A program made the position numbers and the translations under genes. Shown here one piece after another: positions 1 to 14,640 of a stretch of 48,019 nucleotides of DNA. Numbering within the stretch: the stretch's first letter is position 1; each line of letters begins with the position of its first letter. The notes beneath the pieces were generated by a model. The model was not told where the DNA came from. It ran no database searches and saw nothing but the letters and a program-made list of their open reading frames with translations. The DNA comes from Spirogloea muscicola (taxonomy: Eukaryota; Streptophyta; Zygnematophyceae; Spirogloeales; Spirogloeaceae), in contig WELB01000025.1 in assembly GCA_009602725.1 (NCBI GenBank), forward strand, positions 911,853-959,871, read 5' to 3'.

Positions 1-92
1 GCGGCGCCGAGGAGCGACCCAGCTGCCGCCGCCTGGCCCAGCCGCGTCAGCCGAGTAGCGCGGCGAGCTCTCAGGAGCTGCCATCGGCCGTC
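1..92 (+). promoter_or_regulatory. 5' UTR / proximal promoter of transportin-1
   Basis: This is GC-rich sequence directly before the ATG at 93, which opens a run of alanine codons. No TATA-like box is visible. The window begins here, so the transcription start cannot be placed. Confidence 0.4.
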
Positions 93-3000
93 ATGGCGGC
101 GGCGGCGGCGGCGGCATCCCCGGAGTCGGCTGCGGCGGCGCCCTGGGCGCTGCGCGAGGAGGTCGTGCGCGAGCTCTGCGGCCTGCTGGCGTCGTACCTG
201 CAGCCGGGCGTGGACCAGGGCGCCATCGTGGCGCAGCTCCAGCGCGCCGCCGCGCTGCCCGACTTCCCCTCCTACCTCGCCTTCGTCCTCACCCGCGCCG
301 AGGTCCGCCGCCATTTATTGCCATTGCCGCCGCCGCCGGCAGCGCCGCTTCAGGGGTGCCGCCTTGCTGCCATGGAGCTAAGACTCGGCGGCCCCAATCG
401 AGCGGCGCAGGGCCAGGCGGTGGAGGTGCGGCAGGCCGCGGGGCTGCTGCTCAAGAACCACCTCAAGTCCGCGGCCGGCCTCGAGCCGGCGGCGCTGGCG
501 CACGTCAAGGCGGAGCTGCTGCCGGCCATCGGCGTGCCCGACCGCCGGCTGCGCGCCACCGTTGGCACCGTCGTGTCCACGCTCCTGGAGCAGGGCGGCG
601 GCGGCGCCGCCTGGCCCCAGGCGCTCGAGGCCTTCGCCGCCTGCCTGGACTCGGGCGACTACAATCACATGGAGGGCGCGCTGGACGCCCTCTCCAAGGT
701 GCCGCTCGCGCCGCTGCCGGCTCAGCGGCAGCCCGGCAGACGTCCTCACGGACCGGCGCTGAGTGGGGGGACGCTCGCACGGCTGCCGCAGGTCTGCGAG
801 GATATGCCCACTCAGCTTGACGCGGACGTCGAGGGCCTACCCGACCGCCCCGTCAACGCCTTCTTCCCGCGCTTCCTCCAGGTCCGGCTCCTGGCGCCGG
901 CCGAGCGCCATGCTCCTGCCATGGCGGGTTTCAAGTGCCAGTTATATGCTGCGAGCCCTCCAACTGTGACATCAAACTAAGTGCTGCTCGAGGATCCTCA
1001 CGGCGAGATTCAAGCTGAGAGAGGGCTGAGCGCTCCACATATCCGCATGGCCATGGCAGATTTTTGGGTCGCCACATGCGACACTGCGGCGGCTTGCCGT
1101 CAAGTGCACCAAGGAGTTCATACCGAGCATGCCCCAGGTCGGTGGCTGCAACCTTCGCGGCACTGAGTCCGTCATGGCAGAAGCCTCTTGTTGTCGTGCC
1201 CATCAAGGGAGTCACATCAATCCATGCTTGACTCCCACGTACAATGCAAGCTGGCAGCATCGTCTGACTGCTGTGGGCGATGCACGTGGTCCTGCACAGG
1301 CGCTCACCGCAAACAAGGACGCCTTCCTCCAGGGCCTCTTCGCACTCGCCAACGATCCCTCTGCAGATGTTCGCAAGCTGGTGAGAGAGACACCCACCTC
1401 TGCTCAGCGACTCTGCCGTTGCTGCAAGTGCATCAGAAGTCTGCTCTTGTGCTGGCTCGTGGATGGAAGTGGTCGGCTGAAGCGCATCAGAGCACGGGGC
1501 TCGCTCGCATTGACTTTGGGAGGTGCCGAGCGCCGCCTGCAGGTGTGCGCGTCGTTGGTGCAGCTGCTTGAGATCCAGGCTAGCCTCCTCGAGGTATGTC
1601 ATGCCAGTTCTTGGCTGTTGCTCCCGAAGGCGAGCAGGTCATACTGCTCTGCCGCCTTAACGGTCCACAAAGGCTTTGCCGGACTGGACTGGAGCGCCAG
1701 TCGTCATTGCGCTGAGCTGCTGACTGACCGGGCCCAGTGCAAAGCCTTTTGCCAGCGGAAACAGTCACTTTCAATCATTGAGGACGGAAATTAGAAGGAG
1801 CTACTGCTGTACATGTGTTGCTGACAATCTTGGTTTGCTGGTCGCAGCCGCACATGAAGAACGTGGCGGAGTACATGCTGCGGGCCTCGCAGGACCCCTC
1901 TTCGGAAGTTGCTCTGGAGGCGAGCGAGTTCTGGTGCGCTTGGGAACTCTGAAGCTTGTCATTAGCACCTGCCACTGCCATCCTCTTGAGACGGAGATCC
2001 TACTCGGCAGTAAAACCCGTCATTGTGAGCCTCGCGGGACATGGTCGACCAAAGTGGTAGGCCGCCAGTAATGTGTAGCCTGCCGCCGAGGCTAAGTGTC
2101 ATGCGGTGGGCAAGCTGCGGCGGGTCTCCAGGGCAGCATACTGCAAGAGCGATCAGCCGCAGGAGCTGCTGCGTGACTTTCTCCCGCGTCTCATTGCGGT
2201 ACGCACGTACGACTCACCAATGCTTTCTCTGTTAACCTCAGGTCCACAGTGGGAGTGCCATACTCTGATGCAGGCTTGCAATATCTCACCTAGTCAGGTT
2301 GTTGTGGTATGCTATCTTGTGTGAGCTTTCAGCAGCTGTTCTGAGATACCCGGTTCATGATAGCCATAACTCACTGGCTGCATGATTTACTGGCTGCCTT
2401 GTCCTCACACTTACATTGATGTGCAGGTGCTGCTGACTAACATGGTCTATGATGAAGATGACGAGGCTGTCCTTGAAGCAGAGGTAAGGCCCATGAGGAT
2501 GATACGTCTCCCCCTGTTGTTGAGGAGGTCTTGCTCTTGCAGGAGTTCTTGCTATCTTGTATGCAGTACACATTCACGCTGTGCTCAAGCAGGCTGAGAG
2601 TTTCTGGGTTAGGGACTACATGTGTTATAGGGGTCTACAGGTCAGGCTTTGCTGGGCCAAGTATGGGGATGTCAACATGTCATCACCGTTGGCTTAGTGT
2701 CCGCGTGCAATTGTTGAGCTCCTTAGCAACTGAGGCGGCCCTTCCTTGATGTTCTGCAGGAGGATGAATCTGCACCTGATCGAGATCAGGTATGCTGCAG
2801 CTTGCAGCGTGTCGCTGATTCGCCGATACAGCTTGCTTTAATTTTTCAGGCCCATTTGCATGGAGGCCTTTACTGCCCAGTCTACTTGCTCCATAAATTG
2901 AATTCCACTTGTATTCTGAAAGGAGCAGTTTGCTACGTTGCTTGGTGCAGGACCTGAAGCCTCGCTTTTACACGCCAAAAGTGCATGGCGCAGATGCAGC

Positions 3001-6000
3001 AGAGGAAGATGAGGTCAGCTATCAACCAGCTCGCAAGCATTTCGAGTTAGAGCCGGCTATAGCCAAAAATCTGCTGAAATGAAGCAGAGTCCCAGACAAA
3101 TGCGTTTTAGCTCGTTGTGCATAGCTGATGCAATGCTCAAAAGCATGGGGTGATTTCGTTAATTTGACTTTGACTGATCAAAGTGGTGTGGTTAGAAGCT
3201 CAGCCATACTTTGTCATTATCCTCCTCGATGCAGGATGATGGCGAGATTATTAGTGCCTGGAACCTGCGCAAGTGCAGTGCCGCGGGTCTGGACATCCTC
3301 TCCCTCGTGCTCAATGATGAGCTCCTACCGCACGTCATGCCCCTTGTGCAGGCATGCCCGCCTGTGCTTGCTCATGCCTTCATCATAGCTGCTGGCTAGC
3401 TTGTTGTGGGACTTGCGTGTTGATGCATGTAGTTTCGAAACCAGAGGATGATCAGCACGATAGGCAGTAAGGTCGCACTTTTCCTACTGGCCTTGGCGAT
3501 CTGGACAAATGAAGGAGAGTGTCTGCTGACAAATAGAGGAGCTGTGGCTCTCGCAGACTCGGTTGACGATCGCAGGCGACAGTGCGTGGAAAGAAAGGGA
3601 AGCGGCGGTCCTGGCACTGGGCGCCATTGCCGAGGGGTGCATCAATGGCCTCCTGCCGGTCTTACCACAGGTCTGGCAGTCTGTCTGAGGAGGCACAAAC
3701 ATAATGTGTTCGCTATTTTTCCACTTTGGCTTGTTGGGTATAATCGACAAGTTTGTCGCCAATTATACTGCACCAATCGCTCCTCTGCTGTCCCTTCTTG
3801 CGGCTTATTGCTCTATTTATCTGTGCTGGAGATTAGTGGCCTGCGTCAGGAGCTTATCTGTATGTTGGTACTGAGCTCATGCAGCTTGTGACATTTCTGC
3901 TGCCATTGTTGGAGGACAAGCACCCTCTCGTGCGGAGTATCACGTGCTGGACATTATCACGATACGCCAAGTTTATCATCCAGGTCGACCCGAGGCCCCG
4001 CCCATATACGTGTATTAACGAAATTGACGTGCCTCCGTTGGTGGTTGAGGACGAGTTAGCACTGTATATAATATGTCCTGACTACAGACCCTATATCTGA
4101 CCCATGAAATTATGATGTGGGTCCAATGGTTTTATTCTCAGCCCCCAGAGCCGTGATAGATTCACTTCCTAAACCCCTACGCATGACTAAGTCTCTCAAG
4201 CCCTGCCCCCTACTGTAGTTGGACCAACTGCAGCCTTCTGATGTGCAGGGAGAGCAGCAAGTTGGCAGTCAGGGACAGTTTGACAGCCTCCTCAGTGGCA
4301 TCCTGAAGCGCATCTTGGATTCCAATAAGTGCGTCCAGGAGGCCGCCTGCTCCGCGTTTGCCACCTTGGAGGAGGTATCTGACACGTTTATCTCAACACC
4401 CTCCTCAAGTTGGACTGTGTGCTTCCACCACGACAAATAGTCAGGATCTGAAAGTGAACAACTACATGAGTGATTGTGAATTCTGACAGTCCAAGTCGGC
4501 TAACTCATGCTCGCTTCCTGAGCATCTTCGCGAGCAGGAGGCAGGAGAGCAGTTGATACCAAGGTTGCAGTTGATCCTGCAGCACCTCATGTACGCGTTT
4601 GGCAAGTATCAGGTACGTGGCCAAGGCTTAGGTGATCGCATGCCTTCACATCTTGCAGGAGCGTGCATGCTGAGCGACCTTGTCAACCCTGATTTGCTGC
4701 AGAGGCGGAACCTTCGAGGTCTGTACGACGCACTTGGCGCACTGGCCGAGTCAGTGGGTGGAGAGCTTGCTGAGGTAGGCATCGGCCGAAATAAAACACT
4801 GTATGTTGCTGTACTAAAAATTTGCTGTCTTTATATCGTATTGCATGAAATCATCGTGATTGGTTACATATGATTGTATGATTGTTCACATCATGTTTCA
4901 ATGTCACTTGTTTATGCTCTGCAGCCCCAGTACATGGAGATTTTGATGCCGCCACTAATTGCCAAGTGGCAGCAGCTGTCAGACACTGACAAGGACCTCC
5001 TCCCGCTCCTTGAGTGCTTCGCCTCCTTGGCCCAGGTGACCTTGGGCTGCGGACGGTGTCAGCTGATCAAATGCACAGTCCCACACTTCTGAATAGTACC
5101 TCTCTTTAAATCCTTATAAAAGCTTCTTCCAAGCTTGAAACCGAGCTGTGTATGCTTCCATCTCTTTTTGTCATTGCATCTGGTACAACGGCAGGTTCTG
5201 ATTGTGAGGGTAGACAACTTTATGTACTGGGTTGATGCAGGCTCTGGGGATGGGTTTCGCACAGTATGCAGAGCCTGTCTTTGTGCGCTGCACTAACATC
5301 ATCCGAACCCAGTCTCTTGCCAAGGTGAGCTGCGGACATACTGCCGCTGCTCCGGTTGGATTGTAAATCCAGCTGTCAGCGCTTGCATGAGCGCAGAACA
5401 AGCACCTACATGGGCACCCCAACTGTTCCATCTTGTCATGTGCTGCTAAGTGGTCCGTAGCTTGACTTACGTCATGCCACTTGCTTGTCAGGTGGACAAC
5501 ACTCGGAGTGGAGTTGTATATGACAAGGACTTTGTGATCTGCTCGCTGGACCTGCTCTCAGGCCTGGCCGAAGGCCTTGGCCCCAGCATAGAAAGCCTGG
5601 TCTGTACCAGGCCCCACATCAGGCACAAGTAGCTGTTTGAGTTATACCTTTCTTTCATCAGCTCCAAGAGCTGAGACTGTCGAACTGACAGCTTACCTCA
5701 TATATACATGCAGGTGGGAAGGAGCGACCTGCGTGACCTGCTCCTGCAATGCTGCTCAGACAAGGACGCTGACATTCGACAATCTTCGCTTGCCCTGCTC
5801 GGCGATCTCGCCAAGGTGGGTTGCTTCAGCGTCACAGAGCTCCCTTTGAAGAGAATTTGGTATCTACTTTTGAGTACAGAGTCTACACTTGGGGTTAGAT
5901 AAAGCTTGGGATTGTCACGTGCAAGGGCACAGCAGCACAGCAGCAATTGACAGCATAATGGAGTTGTGCGTAGGCCTGCATGGTGCACTTGGAGCCGCGC

Positions 6001-7624
6001 TTGGATGACTTCCTGGTCGTGGCTCTTGCACAGCTGGTGTGCAGCGCAACCCTCTCTCTGTCAGCTCTTGTTTCTTGGCTGTCATAGAAGCAATGAGGGC
6101 TTGCCCTCTCTATTCAATTGGGCACAGCACCAGCTACTCTTGGGCTGGTCAACCCCATCTTACGGCTTCTGCCTGTCCACAACTATGTTGACATGAATAA
6201 GAGACCCAAGATTGGCTTTCTTGTCTTGTGTATAGTCAGCCCTTGCTTGTGAGTGACTGTGCAGCAACTTACAGATCCGTCAGCGACCAACACCTCTGTG
6301 ACGAATAATGCTTGCTGGGCCATTGGGGAGATGGCTGTCAAGGTCAGCATATAAGAATTATGGACTCTAAGTGCAAGTCTGGCAGAAGTGTTGTGCATGA
6401 GGCAGTAGCTGAGGCACAGGGTGTGGGGCATGGTGGCAGGTGAAGGAGGCTGTGGCGCCTATAGTCCTGTCCACAATCAGCTTCATTGTGACAATCCTCT
6501 CTCAAACACAGGTGTTGCTGCTACTCAGATAGTCAGGGCTGCATGCATCGCTTGAGGTGCATCTGCCGTTTCTCTGATGTACCAAGTCTGTCCTTGGTCA
6601 CATTTGTTAAGTGGAATGTTGCCATTGCCACTTGGTGCAGGGGATGAACAAGTCGCTCATTGAGAACTGTGCTATCACACTTGGGCGCCTGGGTTGGGTC
6701 TGCTCCCAGCTCGTGGCTCCTCACCTGGAGCACTTTGCGCAGCCTTGGTGCCATGCGCTGAGGACGTATGCTTACCATGACCTCAGTGGACCTCGTTTGT
6801 GTGAATATTGGCCACAAGCCTCATCTGGATGTCATACACGAGCTCTGTCAGACTTCTTACTCGGCCTTACTGCATGATGCAGGATACGGGACGACATCGA
6901 GAAGGAAGATGCTTTCCGAGGTCTTTGTGCAGTGGTGAGCCATGCGCTACCTTGCCTGGCTTTGTCATTCCCAGTTCTTGATGGTGAATCTGAAGAGAGG
7001 TTCTGGAGAATGTGAGTTTACTTGTGGAGTATCCTCACAATGAAAATTTGAGTGACACGTGCTAGGGATCCTCAATGCAGGTGCGGTTGAACCCGAGCGG
7101 AGCAGTGCCATCACTTAAGTCCATATGTGAGGCAATAGGCAGTTGGCATGTAAGAACTCTTTCCTCAGGCATCATATTAAGCAGCAGTGTTCTTTCGAGT
7201 GGCTTTGTCCAAGATGGGGACTCTGGCTTGACATTGATCTATGTCATGCCATATGCTGGTTGCAGGAGATACACAGCGAAGAGCTACGAGCCGAGCTGGC
7301 GCAGGTCTTGCAAGGCTTCAAACAGGTTGGCTTCTTTGGACTTCGACATACTCGTTGGTATCTTGCGCTGCTTGTTGTGTAGTTGATTGCTTTCCAGGAT
7401 AGAGACCACGGCCCAATAGACATACTTGTCGATGTTTTCTGCTGCTTTTTACTTTAATGGAAGCTTTTGGCGGTAAGAGGCATGGCCCTACAACTCTGAG
7501 CCTCAATTGAGTATGGCTTGCTGGGATGCCATTGCAGGCACTGCAGGGTCCTTCATGGGACCAGTGCATGGCCAGCCTGGAGCCAGCTCTGCAGAGCAAG
7601 CTATCTCGCAAGTATGGCATCTGA
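93..7624 (+). CDS. TRN1: Transportin-1 (karyopherin beta-2), multi-exon
   Basis: Nuclear import receptor: it binds PY-NLS cargoes (hnRNP-like RNA-binding proteins) in the cytoplasm and releases them on RanGTP in the nucleus. Exons placed by frame and phase: 93-302, 411-698, 792-881, 1060-1137, 1300-1380, 1543-1593, 1848-1933, 2132-2198, 2427-2483, 2760-2789, 2951-3013, 3235-3351, 3557-3670, 3885-3983, 4219-4374, 4538-4612, 4703-4774, 4925-5035, 5241-5324, 5492-5599, 5714-5815, 5974-6036, 6265-6342, 6440-6511, 6641-6765, 6883-6934, 7081-7149, 7266-7325, 7538-7624. They join in phase to about 914 aa, close to the plant protein (about 890). Visible family signatures include [34 protein letters not shown] in the acidic H8-loop region, [49 protein letters not shown] and [15 protein letters not shown]. 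The first two introns (108 and 93 nt) are multiples of three without stops, so the frame reads through them. The intron after 3351 starts with GC. The 4219 exon start could instead be 4249. Confidence 0.93.
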
Positions 7625-8705
7625 CTAATCGGAGCCTCTGCTTTGGAATCCAAAAGTCAGTGGAGGCAACTTGTGGTGATTTCTTCAAGTGATGACTGCG
7701 TCCTCCTCCTCCTCCCTCCTCAATGCCTGGGGGCGGAGCCTGCACCGCTGTGGCACGTTGGTTCACAAGAGGCATTGTGCCTGCCGGTGCCACTTGCTGA
7801 CTCTGCTGCCTTCAGAGCCAATCGGTTCTGCTCATGTTGCCACACTACCATTGCCCTCTTGGACCCAACAAGCCTTTTTGAAGCAGCTTAGCGCACCATC
7901 CTCAGCCATTTGATCACGTGCCTTAGCTTTCTGTGGGTAATCATGGCGAGTGCACGGTCGAGGTCCTCACTCCCGCCGGCTCTTAGTTGCCACCGGGCAG
8001 ACGAGCATCTGGCTGCCCCTGCAGCCTCTCCAGGATAGCCTGCCCCCTCCCTACCCCAATTATTGCTGGCCCCAGCTGACTCCCCGTCAACAACTTGGGC
8101 CCCACAGCTCGCACACGCATTCGTGTCACTGTGGCATAGTCTTTAGCAAACCCATTGTAAACCCATTGTTAGCAAGCACTCTGCTAGCATGTTATTCAGC
8201 GCATCTGCAAACTCACGGCGGGCCCATTAAGGTGACTTGACCATGTCGGCCATCTTTCATCACAGATCAAAGGGCTTTCATGCTCAGAGTTTGGCTCATT
8301 GCCAATCAGGTTCATGCTCGTGCCTTGGATAGAAAAATTTCTGTTAGAAGCTCTGGCTGGGCGGCAGCAGGGAAGCTATTTGATTAGCCAGTACTACATG
8401 CATTTTTTCAGGAGATTCCTTGACCTGCACCAGCTTGCAGAAAGACTATCAGATATGTTAAAGACTGGTGAAACTGTGTCACTGCATTCGGCACCCAAGA
8501 TGACATACTAAGTTACGTAACATTGCTGTGCTCAGAGAGTAAGGTGGTGTCAGAGGGGAACACAGGCCATGACAAGGGCAAGCGACTGCGGCCTGAAATG
8601 AATGCTATACCAAGAGCTGCGCTGGCAGAGGTCTGACGCCGTTACGGGGCTGCGCTTGCCACCATAATGGATAACCCAGGCGGGCATGGCTCCGTCATGA
8701 TCACG
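7625..8705. other. Intergenic region between convergent genes
   Basis: This stretch lies between the transportin stop at 7622-7624 (+) and the SNF4-like stop at 8706-8708 (-). It must hold both 3' UTRs. A TGTAA, the usual green-algal polyadenylation signal, occurs near 8155, but one 5-mer is weak evidence. I see no protein family, RNA gene or repeat here. Confidence 0.5.
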
Positions 8706-11700
8706 CTAAGCTAGGAGGAAGTTGAAGATGTCTGTCAAGGAGACAATACCCTCCACGCGCCGGCTGCCAGCTTCCACACATATTAATCGTCGAACACCTG
8801 CGCATCATTGATAAAATATTATGGCTTAGGGTGTGTTCAATATACTGTTATAATTCGAAGCCTTGGGCCAGCCTGCAGTAGCCAGGGATAATGGCTGCGC
8901 CTTGCACCAGGGGTCGCTAGATGATCGATGATGGACCGCAGCGTGTCTGATCGCAGGCACATGTGGCAGCGCGTGCCCAGCTGGCCGGTTGCCCCGCCAA
9001 TCGCATCCTGCCTTATGTGCAGTGCCTGCGTGACGGCCATTGCGGCACCAATCAGTCAACGTGCCTGGGCCCTACTTGCCTAGGCACAGTGGCAGCCACT
9101 ATCCACCAGAGATGACCTCCCAAGGCAACAACTCGTAAAGCACGCATTGAGCACTTTACAACCTGAGCGACGGTGATGTCTTCTAGTTGTAGGCGAGCAT
9201 AGGTCCTATCTCTGGCTAATGCTGTGATGTCACTGGAAATACAACCAAAGCACAATGTTAGTCATTGCCGCAGACTCTTGGTGAAAGAGAGCATGGGAAA
9301 TCCAAAAATGACAGAGACAGCTCTGATGTGCATCTGTCAGTGCACAAGTACCGATGGAGCATGCAAGGACTTGAGCATAAACCATAGAGAGGAGACAGCT
9401 GGTCACCTGCGAGCATAAACATCAGTCAAGGCTCCATTTTCGTCCACCACCGGCAAGGAGCTCACACCAACTGCACCAAGGCCAACACTCCACATTTGAC
9501 TTTGTCGACCAGACAAAGGAGACATCGTCCTGAAGGTACAAGGCAAGTTCGCATCTCTAACCGAGGCACTATCCAGGGCTAAGCTATCCCGCTTGCTGTC
9601 CCAAGAAGGGCATACAGTTGCATGCTAGTCGTTGGTGCCAGTAACTATGTGGGTCCTGCAGGAGGGAGTACTTGCCCTGCAGAAGGAGGGTCAGGGCAGT
9701 GGAGAGAGGGGCGGAGGCTCGCAGAGTGGTGAGCGGCCGCCGGCCCGGCCGGCCCGTGTCGGTGGCCCAGGAGCCGACCGGCAGGGCGCCGAGCGGCTGC
9801 GCCAGCAGGGGCAGAGATCCTGCCACGTGCCGAAAGTGTCTCGCTACGCCTGCAGATGGCGCATGTCCATGACCAAATGAGCAACCGCAGATCCCAGCAG
9901 AAGCTGCATAGCCGAGTCCTGCCAAGGGTCTACAAATGGGCAGTGTCGCTGGTGGTGGTCATTGCATCACATTTTAGAATCCCTGATAGGGAGGCCAGAT
10001 GTAGCAGCTGCGGAGCTCCGCCGTCTGCCGAAGAACGGTGCAGCACGGGCACGGTCGCTACAGCTGCTTGCAGCAGGGCCATGGCCACGTGCCGGAGCGA
10101 GTCGTCTGGCGTCACCTGACAGTCACATAGTCACACACAACATGAAGGCCTCAGCAGTGCAGAAGCAGCATCTACAGGAGCATGCAGATGAATAAGCACA
10201 ATCTGGAGTGATGGCTGTCATCTTACAGAGACGAGCGGCCGGCGGCTTGGCGTGTGGGGTGCATCGTCCTGCCTTGATATGGCAAGCTTCTCCTCTTTCC
10301 ACGCCGCAATAGTGTGTGTCTCCAGCTCCTCCTCGCTCAATGATTGCCCGTTGCTTCTCAGCTGCGAGCATGAAGCCAGGCAGCTCACAACAGATGAACA
10401 GCTGTTACATCCAACAAAGTATACAGTATCAAACGCCGCTTCAGGCCTCCATCCTTTGCATGCTGCATCGTCTGGACAGGGCAACTATTGGTACTGCAGA
10501 CCTGCCGTAGGATGGCAATGAAGTCCGAGGCGCTGAGCATGCCCACAAAGTCCTGCTGTTGCGAGTCCCACAATGGAGCCGCCGGCACTCCCTGCCATGT
10601 CACAGAAAGATAGCCGTCGAAGAGGCGTCGAGGTTGGAGTGCAATTGTGGCCTGCTGTTGGCCTACCTTACTTCAACTGCATCTCCTGCCTTCTTGCATT
10701 TTGCAGCCGGCCTGGTCGGCTTACCTGCTCGTACAATGCGTGGAAGGCCTGCTTCACTGGGAGGTTGACGTCCAGAGCCACAACCTGCGTGAGACATGCG
10801 TTTCCCACCATGAAAGCTAGTTCACGAAAGCCAGCAAATAGAACGATATGTGCTCGTTCAAGCTGGGAAAGTGCACAGGAGCACCTCAAAGGAAATCAAT
10901 GCTGTGAGCTGCACGTTGTTGGCTGCTTGTCACGCAGTACCTTCCCAGACTCCGGAAGCAGCTCGTACGCCGTGTGGCGGTTGAGGTAGTCTGCAATGCG
11001 CTGCTTCGATGCCTCCGCGTCCGCCGCGGAGATCACCTCCGGCATGAGCTGCTGCTGGCCCTGCTGGTGGCCCTGCTGATGTCGAGCAAATGCAGGTCAG
11101 CAGACCTGACAAGCTGTCAGCCCTGATTATGAAATGTGACCAAGCTTGAGTACAGCATGAGTAATGACTACTCAGCGGCTGTACATTGCCACACGGGCAT
11201 GGATGCATGTGAATTTATGAGCGGATTGGAAGAAAGGAAGGGGGCTCGGTCAAGCGTGCCTGGTAGTCCTCATGGCCCGGTGGGCCTGTGGGGTGCGGCT
11301 GGCTGTGGAGCGAGACGTCCATGGGGTCCAGGTCCATGCTGCCGCCGTGCGCGTCGTGCGGGCCACCGCCTGGCGGCCGCCAGGCAAAGCAAATGCGCCG
11401 CCAAGTTCGTCAGCGCAGGTGTAATGGGCTTCTGACTAACCAAAATGGACACTGTGAGCAGCTCATATGGGTCTATCTAATCATGACTTTTGCGGGTCAC
11501 TTAGCAGTGGGTAAAGTACATCATTACATGTGTTTGCAAGGTGGGAAGCTGCATTTAGAGGCCACGGACCATGGGAATGACCGGCCGACGCGACGTCCGG
11601 CGGCGGCGGCGGCAGCAGCAGCGCGGGCTCGGGCTCCTTGACGAGGAGCCAGTTGTTGACGTTGCTCAGCGGGTCGGGCATGAACGACTGGCTCTCGTCG

Positions 11701-11952
11701 TGCCGCCACTCCTGGTCCACGATGAACTTGAACTGCAGGCAGATGATGGCGGTTATGAGCTGCAGTATGGAGCTAATGGGCCGCCAGCAACTCAATGGCA
11801 GCTCAACAATGGCGGCAGAAGTGAAGCCTCTTTCAAGATAGTTATCCTAATTGAGACCTGTTACCTGGTGGTAGCCCGGGGCGAGGTTGCAGACGACGGA
11901 GAAGACGCCCGGGGAGCCCTCCACCTGCGCCATGGGGATGGGCTCCTGCCAC
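8706..11952 (-). CDS. SNF4: SNF4-like / KIN-beta-gamma subunit of SnRK1 (AMPK), 5' end missing
   Basis: Regulatory subunit of the SnRK1/AMPK energy-sensing kinase: an N-terminal carbohydrate-binding (AMPK1-CBM) domain followed by four CBS repeats. Exons on the minus strand (high to low): 11952-11865, 11732-11582, 11369-11260, 11075-10941, 10784-10725, 10591-10502, 10361-10227, 10115-9971, 9849-9676, 9470-9407, 9232-9163, 9025-8908, 8797-8706. All phases agree and give about 477 residues. CBM signatures: [25 protein letters not shown], then [17 protein letters not shown] signatures: [112 protein letters not shown] and [13 protein letters not shown]. The glycine-rich linker (11369-11260) is family-typical. 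Introns after 11260 and 9676 begin with GC. The exon for the first CBM strands (usually ending ..GSF.R before the WQEP motif) is absent and should lie in the gap at 12074-12244 or upstream. Confidence 0.92.
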
Positions 11953-12027
11953 CTGGCCATGGCCGTGCCGGCGGGGAGTCAGCGCCGGCCGAGAGCCAAG
12001 GCAGAGCTGGCCGCCGCCAGCATTTGC

Positions 12028-12068
<41 letters not shown>

Positions 12069-12073
12069 AGCCG
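11953..12073 (-). repeat. GCC/GGC triplet-repeat tract at the edge of the assembly gap
   Basis: This runs from the intron acceptor of the first visible SNF4 exon into a (GCC)n tract at 12028-12070 that touches the gap. It reads as polyalanine, polyarginine or polyglycine depending on frame, so no coding call is made. Confidence 0.6.
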
Positions 12074-14640
<2,567 letters not shown>

